Notes: generated from the sequence alone by a model not told the origin. Counted from the stretch's first letter, positions 1 through 6,807 are shown. The stretch: DNA of 8,169 bases from Hydrogenophaga sp. (GCA_018335615.1 JAGXRS010000164.1:1-8169), one strand, 5' to 3'. Program-made: numbers and translations.

Positions 1-2
1 CC

Positions 3-272
3 GATTCGGCGGGGGCCGCCGCCGTGCTGGCGCCCGGCACCGGTCTGAGCACCGCGGATTACGAACGCACGCAGGCGGGCCTGCACTACTTCACACCAAC
101 CGAATCGCTGCAGCAGCTCACCGGCCAGCCGGCGCCCCTGCAACGCACCGGGGAACGGCTGGCCACCGCCCTGCAGGACCTGGGGCTGTTGCGCCAACCA
201 GTGGACTGGACAAGCCTGATCGATCCCGCGCCGGCCCATCGCAGTTCGCGGGTGGCGGGGACGGGCCCATGA
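3..272 (+). CDS. C-terminal end of a probable ABC transporter periplasmic substrate-binding protein (5' end outside window)
   Basis: The frame is open from the left edge and leaves 89 residues before the TGA at 270-272. It contains a run of the type LSTADYERTQAGLHYFTPTE followed by an amphipathic helix and GLLRQPVDWTSLID. This pattern (a 'sliding' helix, then 'Gl..kpvdw..l.d') resembles the C-terminal lobe of NMT1/THI5- or nitrate/taurine-type solute-binding proteins, which act in the periplasm. The last ~15 residues are low-complexity. The stop overlaps the kinase start by 4 bp (ATGA), so the two are probably translationally coupled. That coupling fits a binding protein that feeds ligand information to the kinase, rather than a pure transport role; this is inference. 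The internal GTG at 24 is not taken as a start because the reading frame extends further upstream. The family call rests on general resemblance of a short fragment. Confidence 0.5.
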   Translation, partial: DSAGAAAVLAPGTGLSTADYERTQAGLHYFTPTESLQQLTGQPAPLQRTGERLATALQDLGLLRQPVDWTSLIDPAPAHRSSRVAGTGP

Positions 273-2917
273 GCGCGCTGGCGGTGCTCACGCGCGTGCC
301 CGGGCGCTGGCTGGTGCCCCTGCTCATGGTGCTGCTCACCGTGAGCGTGGCCATCATCAACTACCGCGTGCAGATGGGCGCGGTGGCCACCCGGGTGGCC
401 GAGCGCGAGGCGCGGGTGTTGCGGGAACGCCTCACCGTGGAACAGACCCGGCTCGACCTGGAGACCGCCACCGGGGACGCCCAGCTGCTGCGCCGCCTGG
501 TGAGCAGCCTGGCGTTGCACGGCGGTCTTGATCACGCCCTGCTGGTCACCTCCGAGGGACTGGTCGAGGCCTCGCTGTCGCGCCGGCACATCGGGCGTCC
601 GTTTGCCGAGTTGGCGGGCGACTGGACGGCCCGCCTGCACGCCGGACTGGTGCAGTCGCAGGCCCGTGGCAGCCGCGCCATCCAGGTGCAGTCGCTGCCC
701 CAGGAGCAGCGACTGGCTGCCTTCGTGCCGGTGCAGGACGGGCGCTGGCTCGTGGTCAGCGAAGACCTGCGCGTGCCCCTGGCCCAGCACGTGGAGCAGA
801 TCCGGCAGGAGGTGCTGCGCGAGGCCCTGCTGTTGCTGGCGGTGGCGGCCTTGCTGGCGGTGCTGCTGCACCTGATCTGGTTCCGCCGCGCCCGCCAGCT
901 TGGCCTGACCCTGGCGGCCATCGGGCGTGGGCACCTGCACGCGCGCAGCAGCCTGAGCGGCAGTGACGAGCTGGCCCTGATCGGGGCCGAGATCGACCAG
1001 ATGGCCGCGCAGCTGCAGGCCGATCAGACCGAGATCCGGCACCTGAACGAGGTGGTCAACCGCTCGCCGGTGGTGGTGATCGAGTGGCGCAACGAACCCG
1101 GGTGGCCGGTGGCCTTCGTCAACGACGCGGTGGCCCAGTGGGGCTACCAGAAGGCCGACTGGCTGGTGGGACGCTGGCACTACGGCGAGCTGATCCACCC
1201 AGACGACGCCCAGCGCGTGCAGGACGAGGTGACGGGCTATTTCGCCCACGGCCCCGACGAGTACCAGCAGGAATACCGGCTGCGCTGCGCGGATGGGCGC
1301 TGGGCCTGGATTGGCGACCGCACCACGCTGAGCCGCGGGGATGGCGGGGCGGTGGTCGGCATCACCGGCATCCTGGTGGACATCACCGCACAGAAGGAGG
1401 TGCAGGCCGCGGCCCGCGAACAAGCCGACCTGCTGCGCATGTTCTTCGAAATGCCCTTCATCGGCATGGCCATCTCCTCGCCCACCAGCAAGCGCTGGCT
1501 GCAGGTGAACGACCGCCTGTGCGAGATCCTGGGCGACTCGCGCGAGGCGCTGCTGCAGAAGACCTGGGCCGAGATGACGCCCGAGCCCGATCTGCAGCGC
1601 AACATCGGGCACTTCGCCGACCTGGTGGCGGGGCACTGCAACAGCTACCAGATGGAAAAACGCTTCCTGCGCCCCGATGGCAGCGTGGTGCACACCGAGA
1701 TCCATGTGCGCGCCGTCCACCACGCCGACGGCAGCCTGCGCCACCTGTTCACCACCGTGCAGGACATCACCGAACGCCGACGGGCCGATGCCGCCCTGCG
1801 CGACCACAAGGAGCGGCTGGAAAAAGCCGAGGAAATGGCGGGCCTGGGCAGCTGGTCCTTCGACCCGCAGGGCGAGCGGACCTGGTGGTCGCTCCAGATG
1901 TTCCGCAACCTGGGCCTCGACCCCGCGCAGGGCGTGCCCTCGCCCGAGGCCTACCTGGAACTCGTGCACCCGGACGACCGGGCGGTGGTGGGTGCTCACC
2001 TGCAGGGGATGGTGGCGGGTGCCGCCGTACCAGACGCCGACTTCCGCAGCAACCCGGCGCTGGGCCTTGTGCGGTGGTTCCACAGCACGGTGAAACGGCA
2101 CGAGCGCGAAGGCCGCAGTGTGCCCCACTACACCGGCACCATGCTCGACATCACCCCGGTCAAGCAGGCCGAGGAGGCGCTCAAGCGCACCAACGAGGAG
2201 CTGGAGCAGCGGGTGCAGGAGCGCACGCGCCAGCTCAGCGAGGCCAACCACGAACTCGAGGCCTTCACCTACACCGTGTCGCACGACCTGCGCGCGCCCC
2301 TGCGCGGCATCGATGGCTACAGCCAGCTGCTGCAGGAAGAGTACGGCGCGCAGCTGGACGACACCGGGCGTTCGTTCCTGGAGCGCATCCGGCGCGGGGT
2401 GACGCAGATGAGCCAGCTCATCTCGGACCTGCTCGCCTATTCACACCTGGAGCGCCGCAGCCTGGGGCAGGACGCGGTGGCCGTGGGCCCGCTGGTGGAG
2501 CAGGTGCTCGACGGCTTCGGGGCCGACCTGGAGCGCCACGCCACCACCGTTCAGCGCGAGCTGGTGCCCATGACGCTGCGGGTGGACCGGGAGGCGCTGG
2601 CCATGGCGCTGCGCAACCTGATCGGCAACGCCATCAAGTTCAGCAGCCAGAATGCCCAGCCGCTGCTGCAGATCGGCGCGCGCACCACCGATGGTCGACA
2701 CACGCTCTGGGTGCGCGACAATGGGGTCGGTTTCGACATGAGCTACCACGACCGCATCTTCGGCATCTTCCAGCGCCTGCACCGGGCCGAGGAGTATCCG
2801 GGCACCGGTGTCGGGCTGGCGCTGGTGACCAAGGCCGTGCAGCGCATGGGCGGCCGGGTATGGGCCGAGAGCACGCCCGGGCAGGGCGCCACCTTCTTTC
2901 TGGAGTTCCCCGCATGA
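269..2917 (+). CDS. Membrane-bound sensor histidine kinase with HAMP and three PAS domains
   Basis: An 882-residue inner-membrane kinase that would autophosphorylate on His and pass phosphate to the regulator encoded next. In order: TM1 about 13-31; a periplasmic sensor of ~150 residues (about 34-183) with a Cache-like stretch (LLVTSEGLVEAS, IGRPFAEL); TM2 about 186-204; a HAMP-like linker about 205-255; PAS/PAC 1 about 257-376 (ending VDITAQKE); PAS/PAC 2 about 385-505 (ending QDITERRR); PAS/PAC 3 about 512-632 (ending LDITPVKQ); and a coiled coil about 633-662. The HisKA H-box SHDLRAPLR has the phosphoacceptor at H672. The ATPase domain shows N-box NLIGNAIKF (N787), G1 DNGVGFD (817-823) and G2 GTGVGLAL (845-852). 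H-box and ATPase style match the Cph1/bacteriophytochrome-type kinase group, but there is no GAF/PHY light-sensing module. ATG 269 overlaps the upstream stop, and the stop overlaps the regulator start. The ligand is unknown. Confidence 0.95.
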   Translation: MSALAVLTRVPGRWLVPLLMVLLTVSVAIINYRVQMGAVATRVAEREARVLRERLTVEQTRLDLETATGDAQLLRRLVSSLALHGGLDHALLVTSEGLVEASLSRRHIGRPFAELAGDWTARLHAGLVQSQARGSRAIQVQSLPQEQRLAAFVPVQDGRWLVVSEDLRVPLAQHVEQIRQEVLREALLLLAVAALLAVLLHLIWFRRARQLGLTLAAIGRGHLHARSSLSGSDELALIGAEIDQMAAQLQADQTEIRHLNEVVNRSPVVVIEWRNEPGWPVAFVNDAVAQWGYQKADWLVGRWHYGELIHPDDAQRVQDEVTGYFAHGPDEYQQEYRLRCADGRWAWIGDRTTLSRGDGGAVVGITGILVDITAQKEVQAAAREQADLLRMFFEMPFIGMAISSPTSKRWLQVNDRLCEILGDSREALLQKTWAEMTPEPDLQRNIGHFADLVAGHCNSYQMEKRFLRPDGSVVHTEIHVRAVHHADGSLRHLFTTVQDITERRRADAALRDHKERLEKAEEMAGLGSWSFDPQGERTWWSLQMFRNLGLDPAQGVPSPEAYLELVHPDDRAVVGAHLQGMVAGAAVPDADFRSNPALGLVRWFHSTVKRHEREGRSVPHYTGTMLDITPVKQAEEALKRTNEELEQRVQERTRQLSEANHELEAFTYTVSHDLRAPLRGIDGYSQLLQEEYGAQLDDTGRSFLERIRRGVTQMSQLISDLLAYSHLERRSLGQDAVAVGPLVEQVLDGFGADLERHATTVQRELVPMTLRVDREALAMALRNLIGNAIKFSSQNAQPLLQIGARTTDGRHTLWVRDNGVGFDMSYHDRIFGIFQRLHRAEEYPGTGVGLALVTKAVQRMGGRVWAESTPGQGATFFLEFPA

Positions 2918-3345
2918 GGTCCCCTGTTTCACCGCAACCGATCCTGCTGGTCGAAGACAACCCGATGGATCTGGACCTGACCTTGCGGGCCTTCAGCAAG
3001 AAGAAGTTCGCCAACAGCATCCAGATCGCCCGCGACGGCGAGGAGGCGCTGGCCTTCGTGCCGCGCTGGGACGCCGGCGAGCCCGTGCCCGCGGTGATCC
3101 TGCTGGACATCAACATGCCCAAGGTCACCGGCCTGGAGGTGCTCATGCAGCTCAAGAACCACCCGCGCTACCGGCGCGTCCCGGTCGTGATGCTCACCTC
3201 GTCGCGCGAAGACCGCGACCTCAAGGCCGCCTACGACCTGGGCGCGAATTCCTATATCGAGAAGCCGGTCAGCTTCACCAAGTTCATCGAGGTGGCCGAG
3301 CACATCGAGCTGTACTGGTGCGTGCTCAACGAGCGCGCCCTCTGA
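2914..3345 (+). CDS. Single-domain response regulator (CheY/Rcp1-like receiver)
   Basis: A 143-residue cytoplasmic receiver domain with no DNA-binding or enzymatic output domain. Visible receiver residues are the acidic pair E14/D15 (LLVEDNPMD), phosphoacceptor D65 (VILLDINMPK), T95 (VVMLTSS) and K117 (IEKPVS). The C-terminal helix, with IELYWCVLNE, is typical of Rcp1-type regulators that partner phytochrome-like kinases, and the upstream kinase has the matching type of H-box. The start is ATG 2914, which overlaps the kinase stop (ATGA) and has GGAG at 2902-2905, eight bases upstream. The same frame stays open far upstream inside the kinase gene, so an automatic caller could wrongly extend this protein. 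It probably receives phosphate from the kinase and then works by protein-protein contact. The downstream target is not identifiable here; the neighbouring Usp gene is the only nearby candidate. Confidence 0.93.
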   Translation: MRSPVSPQPILLVEDNPMDLDLTLRAFSKKKFANSIQIARDGEEALAFVPRWDAGEPVPAVILLDINMPKVTGLEVLMQLKNHPRYRRVPVVMLTSSREDRDLKAAYDLGANSYIEKPVSFTKFIEVAEHIELYWCVLNERAL

Positions 3346-3364
3346 TTTCCCACAAGGACCCACC

Positions 3365-3811
3365 ATGATCAAGATCCTCATCCCCACCGACGGCTCCGCG
3401 TTCGCCATGGCGGCCGTGCACCACGCGCTGCACCTGGTGGGCGCCGGGCTGAAGGCCCGCTTCGTGGTGGCCAACGTGCAGGAAGCGGCCAACCTGTACG
3501 AGCTGGTGACCGCGCACGACCCGAACGTGCTGCAGCGCGTGAACGAGGAAGCCAGCCGCGACCTCATGCGCCCGGCCGTCAGCCTGCTCAACGCCGCCGG
3601 GCTGGCGGTGGAGCAGGACACGGCCACCGGCGACCCGGCCCATCTGCTGGTGGAGATCCTGGAGCGCCACGGCTGCCAGGCCGTGATCATGAGCACGCAC
3701 GGCGGTGGCATGCGCGCGTCCATGCTGGGCTCGGTGTCGCAGGAACTGGTGCAGGCTTCACCCGTGCCCGTCACCCTCGTCAAGCCGCGCGAACCCGCGC
3801 AGGACAGCTGA
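3365..3811 (+). CDS. Universal stress protein, UspA family
   Basis: A single Usp domain of 148 residues, the usual length for the family. The N-terminal strand and loop MIKILIPTDGS carry the conserved Asp (D8) of nucleotide-binding Usps. The C-terminal part has STHGGG (110-115) followed by LGSVSQ (121-126) and VPVTLVKP, which correspond to the ATP-binding loop G-x2-G-x9-G-S/T and the last strand, so nucleotide binding is plausible. The start ATG 3365 has AAGGA at 3354-3358 and lies 19 bp after the response-regulator stop, so it is probably in the same operon. Usp proteins are cytoplasmic and raise stress survival in many bacteria; the biochemical role here is unknown. It may be an effector or co-regulated output of the two-component pair (inference). 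Two hairpins follow it. Confidence 0.93.
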   Translation: MIKILIPTDGSAFAMAAVHHALHLVGAGLKARFVVANVQEAANLYELVTAHDPNVLQRVNEEASRDLMRPAVSLLNAAGLAVEQDTATGDPAHLLVEILERHGCQAVIMSTHGGGMRASMLGSVSQELVQASPVPVTLVKPREPAQDS

Positions 3812-3816
3812 CACCC

Positions 3817-3831
3817 GGGGGCTGCGCCCCC
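3817..3831 (+). terminator. GC-rich hairpin just after the Usp gene
   Basis: GGGGGC (3817-3822), loop TGC, GCCCCC (3826-3831) form a perfect 6-bp stem five bases after the Usp stop codon. No T-run follows, so it may only stabilise the 3' end or act together with the larger hairpin downstream. Confidence 0.5.
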
Positions 3832-3855
3832 GTCCTCCCGCCTTCCGAAGCACCC

Positions 3856-3883
3856 GAGCCGGGCCTGCGCACAGGCCCGGCTC
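3856..3883. terminator. Strong 12-bp hairpin, probable operon terminator
   Basis: A perfect inverted repeat of 12 bp, GAGCCGGGCCTG (3856-3867) and CAGGCCCGGCTC (3872-3883), encloses a CGCA tetraloop. It sits between the Usp gene and the next promoter, where termination is expected. The downstream tract is not T-rich, as is common for terminators in high-GC genomes. The symmetry would allow it to work in either direction. Confidence 0.7.
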
Positions 3884-3944
3884 TGCCGTGCCCGTTCGAG
3901 GCGCGGGCGGTGTCGGTGCGGCCGCCGGGGCTGGTTTTCAAATT

Positions 3945-3968
3945 ACGTTTAGCGAAACGTGTTTACCG
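3945..3968. promoter_or_regulatory. Candidate operator: ACGTTT-AGCG-AAACGT palindrome and a GTTTA(G/C)CG repeat
   Basis: A perfect 6+6 bp inverted repeat with a 4-bp centre (3945-3960) lies immediately upstream of the predicted -35 box. The octamer GTTTAGCG at 3947-3954 recurs as GTTTACCG at 3961-3968, 14 bp later and overlapping the -35 box. The whole area is AT-rich against a very GC-rich background. The position suits binding of a local regulator such as an IclR- or MarR-type protein, families often found controlling aromatic catabolism; the family is a guess and no regulator gene is in the window. Confidence 0.55.
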
Positions 3969-3990
3969 ATGTGAAATTATTGGCTATAGT
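3962..3990 (+). promoter_or_regulatory. Sigma-70-type promoter for the hydroxylase operon
   Basis: TTTACC (3962-3967) as -35 and TATAGT (3985-3990) as -10 are separated by exactly 17 bp; they match the TTGACA/TATAAT consensus at 4/6 and 5/6 positions. Transcription would begin near 3997 and give a leader of about 55 nt before ATG 4051. The surrounding AT-rich patch (about 3934-3990) is unique in this intergenic region. Confidence 0.7.
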
Positions 3991-4035
3991 CGGCCCCTGA
4001 CATCACCGCCGCAGCCGCGCGGCGCACGACAACGC

Positions 4036-4040
4036 AGGAG
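4036..4040 (+). promoter_or_regulatory. Ribosome binding site fixing the hydroxylase start
   Basis: AGGAG lies ten bases before ATG 4051. It is in the predicted leader downstream of the TATAGT box and supports 4051 over any start further upstream. The nearer ATG at 4043 is in another frame. Confidence 0.7.
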
Positions 4041-4050
4041 CAATGCAGCC

Positions 4051-5754
4051 ATGGCCACCTACACCTACCCCACCTTCCCCTACCAGCCGCCCGCCGACCT
4101 GATGCAGGGTGCCCCGCAGCGCCGCCCGCTGGTCATCATCGGCGCCGGCCCCGTGGGCCTGGCCGCCGCCATCGACGCCCGGCTGCAGGGCCTGGACGTG
4201 CTGCTGTTCGACGAGGACGACAGCGTGTCCTTCGGTTCGCGCGCCGTCTGCTACGCCAAGCGGGCACTGGAAATCCTGGACCGCCTGGGCGTGGGCGACC
4301 CGGTGGTGGACAAGGGCGTGAGCTGGAACGTGGGCCGCACCTTCATGAAGGAAGAAGAGGTCTACCGCTTCAACCTCGTGCCCGACGCCGGCCACAAGCG
4401 CCCCGGCATGATCAACCTGCAGCAGTACCACCTGGAAGAGGCGCTGGTGAAGCGCGCCACCGAACTGGGTGCCGACCTGCGCTGGAAGTACAAGGTGGTG
4501 GCGGTCACGCCGCTGGCCGACGGTGCGCGCGTGAGCCTGGAAACGCCCGACGGCGCCTTCGACATCGAGGCCGACTGGGTGGTGGTGGCCGACGGTGCGC
4601 GCAGCAACGTGCGCCGCCAGCTGGGTCTGGACATCGAAGGCCATGTGTTCAAGGACCGCTTCCTCATCGCCGACGTGGTGATGAAGGCCGATTACCCCGC
4701 CGAGCGCTGGTTCTGGTTCGACCCGCCCTTCCACCCCAACCAGAGCGTGCTGCTGCACAAGCAGAGCGACAACGTGTGGCGCATCGACTTCCAGCTCGGC
4801 TGGGACGCCGACCCGGAAGAAGAGAAGAAGCCCGAGAACATCCTGCCGCGGGTGCGCGCCATGCTGGGTGATGACCGCGAGCTGGAGCTGGAGTGGGCCA
4901 GCATCTACACCTTCCAGTGCCGCCGCATGACGAACTTCCGCCACGGCCACCTGCTGTTTGCCGGCGACGCGGCGCACCAGGTGTCGCCTTTCGGCGCACG
5001 CGGCGCCAATTCCGGCCTGCAGGACACCGACGACCTGATGTGGAAACTGGCGCTGGTCATCAAGGGCCTCGCGCCCCAGGCGCTGCTCGACACCTACGAC
5101 GCCGACCGGGTGTACGCCGCCGACGAGAACATCCGCAACTCCACCCGTTCCACCGACTTCATCACGCCCAAGAGCGCGGTCAGCAAGCTGTTCCGCAACG
5201 CCGCGCTGGAGCTGGCCCGCACGCAGCCCTTTGCCCGCAAGCTGGTCAATTCCGGGCGCCTGTCGGTGCCGTCCTTCCTGGTGCACTCGGCGCTGAACAC
5301 GCCCGATGCCGACCGCTTCGCGGGCGACATGGTGCCCGGCGCGCCGCTGGACGATGCGCCGGTGGGGGTCAGTGGCGACGACCGCTGGCTGCTCGACCAG
5401 CTTGGCCACCGCTTCGTGCTGCTCGCCTTTGCCGACAGCGCCAGCCAAGTGGACGCCGCCTTGCCCACGCTCGCGGCCCAGGCCGCCGCGCTGGCCGGTG
5501 CCCCCATCCAGGTGGACACCGTGCTGGTGACCGCCCACGCGGGTGCGTCCCTGCCTGGGGTGGCGACCCTGCACGACCGCGACGGCCTGGTGGCCCAGCG
5601 GCTGGATGCCCGTCCTGGCACCTGCTACCTGATCCGCCCCGACCAGCACGTCGCCGCCCGCTGGCGGGCCTTCGACGCCAGCGCCGTACAGGCCGCGCTG
5701 CACCGCGCCACCGCGCAGGCGCCGCAAGCCGTGGCCGAGCGCCTGGCCGCCTGA
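4051..5754 (+). CDS. FAD-dependent aromatic hydroxylase (group A flavoprotein monooxygenase, MhpA/PheA-like)
   Basis: A 567-residue cytoplasmic flavoprotein that, by family, uses NAD(P)H and O2 to hydroxylate an aromatic ring. Motifs: the Rossmann dinucleotide motif IIGAGPVGLAAA (29-40) with acidic E/D near 54-57; the DG motif ADGARSNVRR (180-189), which touches FAD and NAD(P)H in this class; and the GD motif FAGDAAHQVSPFGARGANSG (303-322), contacting the FAD ribityl chain, followed by QDTDDLMWKLALV. Residues about 430-550 look like the thioredoxin-like C-terminal dimerisation domain of phenol hydroxylase/MhpA relatives, ending with YLIRPDQHVAARW. The N-terminal 25 residues before the flavin fold are a short extension. 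Substrate specificity cannot be read; phenols, hydroxybenzoates or hydroxyphenyl-alkanoates are all possible. The start is chosen from the RBS at 4036 and the promoter at 3962-3990. The DUF2783 and VOC genes follow on the same strand. Confidence 0.93.
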   Translation: MATYTYPTFPYQPPADLMQGAPQRRPLVIIGAGPVGLAAAIDARLQGLDVLLFDEDDSVSFGSRAVCYAKRALEILDRLGVGDPVVDKGVSWNVGRTFMKEEEVYRFNLVPDAGHKRPGMINLQQYHLEEALVKRATELGADLRWKYKVVAVTPLADGARVSLETPDGAFDIEADWVVVADGARSNVRRQLGLDIEGHVFKDRFLIADVVMKADYPAERWFWFDPPFHPNQSVLLHKQSDNVWRIDFQLGWDADPEEEKKPENILPRVRAMLGDDRELELEWASIYTFQCRRMTNFRHGHLLFAGDAAHQVSPFGARGANSGLQDTDDLMWKLALVIKGLAPQALLDTYDADRVYAADENIRNSTRSTDFITPKSAVSKLFRNAALELARTQPFARKLVNSGRLSVPSFLVHSALNTPDADRFAGDMVPGAPLDDAPVGVSGDDRWLLDQLGHRFVLLAFADSASQVDAALPTLAAQAAALAGAPIQVDTVLVTAHAGASLPGVATLHDRDGLVAQRLDARPGTCYLIRPDQHVAARWRAFDASAVQAALHRATAQAPQAVAERLAA

Positions 5755-5809
5755 ACGGCCCCATGCCCCGACGCCTGAACGCCTACCGAACCGCCTGAAG
5801 GAGAAACCC

Positions 5810-6034
5810 ATGTCCCTGCAACTGCAGCCCAACCTGGCCGAGCCCGGCCAGCGCTACTTCCGCGATTTCACGCCCGGTGACGACTTCTACGAGGCGCTCA
5901 TCGAGACCCACCGCGACCTCAGCGACGAGCAGAGCCAACTGCTCAACGCCAAGCTGATCCTGCTGCTGGCCAACCAGGTGGGCGACATCGCCGTCCTGAA
6001 ACAGGCCCTCGCCGCCGCCCGCGACAACATGTGA
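5810..6034 (+). CDS. DUF2783-type small protein
   Basis: A 74-residue protein with a strong RBS (AAGGAG, 5798-5803) six bases before ATG 5810, 55 bp after the hydroxylase stop. Its core, FYEALIETHRDLSDEQSQLL (26-45) followed by NAKLILLLANQVGD and a helix, matches my memory of the DUF2783 family, short acidic helical proteins often encoded beside FAD aromatic hydroxylases. There is no signal peptide, Cys pair or metal motif. LILLLANQVGDIAVL (49-63) is an amphipathic/hydrophobic helix rather than a membrane span. The function is unknown; the constant neighbourhood suggests an accessory or stability factor for the hydroxylase, or a role in the same pathway (inference). Confidence 0.88.
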   Translation: MSLQLQPNLAEPGQRYFRDFTPGDDFYEALIETHRDLSDEQSQLLNAKLILLLANQVGDIAVLKQALAAARDNM

Positions 6035-6065
6035 CCACCCCTGCGCCGCGTCGCGCCTTCCCCGC

Positions 6066-6071
6066 AAGGAG
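6066..6071 (+). promoter_or_regulatory. Strong Shine-Dalgarno ahead of an alternative GTG start
   Basis: AAGGAG is followed nine bases later by GTG 6081, which is in frame with the VOC gene and would add 22 residues to its N-terminus. This RBS is stronger than the GGAG (6137-6140) before the conventional ATG 6147. It may drive a longer isoform or be a leftover from a lost gene. Confidence 0.4.
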
Positions 6072-6146
6072 ACAGCGACCGTGGACCGGCCACGTCGGTT
6101 CCACGTCGTTCACCGAGCGGCTTCTCCCTTTTCACTGGAGCCCACC

Positions 6147-6686
6147 ATGCCCATCCGCAAGATCCACCACGTCGCCTACCGCTGCAAGGACGCCAAAGAA
6201 ACCGTCGAGTGGTACCAGAAGCACCTGAACATGAACTTCGTGCTCGCCATCGCCGAAGACCAGGTGCCGTCCACCAAGGCGCCCGATCCCTACATGCACC
6301 TGTTCATGGACGCGGGCGGCGGCAACGTCCTGGCGTTTTTTGAACTGCCCAACGCGCCCGAGATGGGGCGCGACCCGAACACCCCCGAGTGGGTGCAGCA
6401 CATCGCGCTGGAAGTGGATTCGGTGGACGAACTCGAAGCCACCAAGGCCCGGCTTGAGGCCGCCGGTGTGCCGGTGATCGGCGTGACCGACCACACCATC
6501 TTCAAGTCGATCTATTTCTTCGACCCGAACGGCCACCGCCTCGAACTGGCGGCCAACACCGCCTCGCCCGAGATGATGCAGAAGCTCGATGAGGTGAAGT
6601 GGGACATGCTCAACGAATGGAGCCAGACCAAGCGCGCGCCCAAGCACGCCGCCTGGATGCACGAGCGCGAGTTCACGGCCAACTGA
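6147..6686 (+). CDS. VOC-superfamily (glyoxalase/extradiol dioxygenase-fold) metalloprotein
   Basis: 179 residues with two beta-alpha-beta-beta-beta modules. Module 1 opens with IHHVAYRCKDAKETVEWYQK (6-25) and module 2 with VQHIALEVDSVDELEATKAR (83-102), ending DPNGHRLELA (126-135). Candidate metal ligands are H8, E66 (AFFELP), H85 and E133, the usual VOC positions. Members act as glyoxalases, epimerases or ring-cleaving dioxygenases; which one applies is not visible. A C-terminal tail (about 140-179) with several Trp residues and TKRAPKHAAWMHE extends beyond the minimal fold. Context suggests it acts on a product of the upstream hydroxylase. ATG 6147 is chosen because family proteins begin just before the first IHHV strand and GGAG lies at 6137-6140. 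The in-frame GTG 6081 with a better RBS is the alternative. Confidence 0.9.
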   Translation: MPIRKIHHVAYRCKDAKETVEWYQKHLNMNFVLAIAEDQVPSTKAPDPYMHLFMDAGGGNVLAFFELPNAPEMGRDPNTPEWVQHIALEVDSVDELEATKARLEAAGVPVIGVTDHTIFKSIYFFDPNGHRLELAANTASPEMMQKLDEVKWDMLNEWSQTKRAPKHAAWMHEREFTAN

Positions 6687-6704
6687 GGGCAGGCGCCACC
6701 GGTC

Positions 6705-6720
6705 GTCGCCATTCGGCGGC
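6705..6720 (+). terminator. Weak hairpin after the VOC gene
   Basis: GTCGCC (6705-6710), loop ATTC, GGCGGC (6715-6720) pair with one G-T wobble. It lies 18 bases after the VOC stop and just before the candidate sigma-28 promoter. There is no T-tract, so termination is uncertain. Confidence 0.3.
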
Positions 6721-6727
6721 CGGGCCC

Positions 6728-6754
6728 TCAAGTCCTGCCCCATCCGGCCGAAAT
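6728..6754 (+). promoter_or_regulatory. Candidate sigma-28 (FliA) promoter
   Basis: TCAAGTCC (6728-6735), an 11-bp spacer and GCCGAAAT (6747-6754) match the flagellar sigma factor consensus TAAAGTTT-N11-GCCGATAA at 5/8 and 6/8 positions with the exact expected spacing. It lies about 54 bp before the next start codon, and no sigma-70 boxes of similar quality are visible there. Confidence 0.55.
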
Positions 6755-6795
6755 GCTGGTCAGACAGCCGGCACTGTGTCGTGCCGGTGCCTGCG

Positions 6796-6801
6796 AAGGG
6801 G
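6796..6801 (+). promoter_or_regulatory. Ribosome binding site for the unknown Ala/Pro-rich protein
   Basis: AAGGGG lies six bases before ATG 6808 and supports that start over the in-frame GTG at 6781, which has no Shine-Dalgarno at suitable distance. Confidence 0.6.
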
Positions 6802-6807
6802 TATGCC

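Noticed and set aside
24..272. Complete 82-residue protein starting at GTG 24
   Set aside because: The frame stays open to the left edge, and the resemblance to a binding-protein C-terminus makes a truncated longer gene more likely.
86..2284. Very long minus-strand open frame (732 codons) opposite the kinase gene
   Set aside because: Its translation is His/Gln/Gly/Ala-rich without domains, as expected from the antisense of GC-rich coding DNA, while the plus strand encodes clear TM, PAS and kinase motifs.
1084..3345. Single 753-codon plus-strand frame ending with the response regulator
   Set aside because: Only the last 143 codons are receiver-like. The earlier part is a +1-type shadow of the kinase gene with an Arg/Pro/Gly-rich translation; ATG 2914 with GGAG and an ATGA overlap is the real start.
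3910..4050. Extension of the hydroxylase to a GTG at 3910
   Set aside because: The extension would contain the -35/-10 promoter and palindrome, has no RBS and shows no family similarity; ATG 4051 has AGGAG at the right distance.
4003..5832. Long minus-strand open frame (609 codons) opposite the hydroxylase
   Set aside because: It is a low-complexity His/Val/Gly-rich shadow; the plus strand carries all three flavoprotein motifs.
6781..6807. GTG 6781 as start of the unknown Ala/Pro-rich protein
   Set aside because: AAGGGG at 6796-6801 lies downstream of it and is well spaced for ATG 6808.
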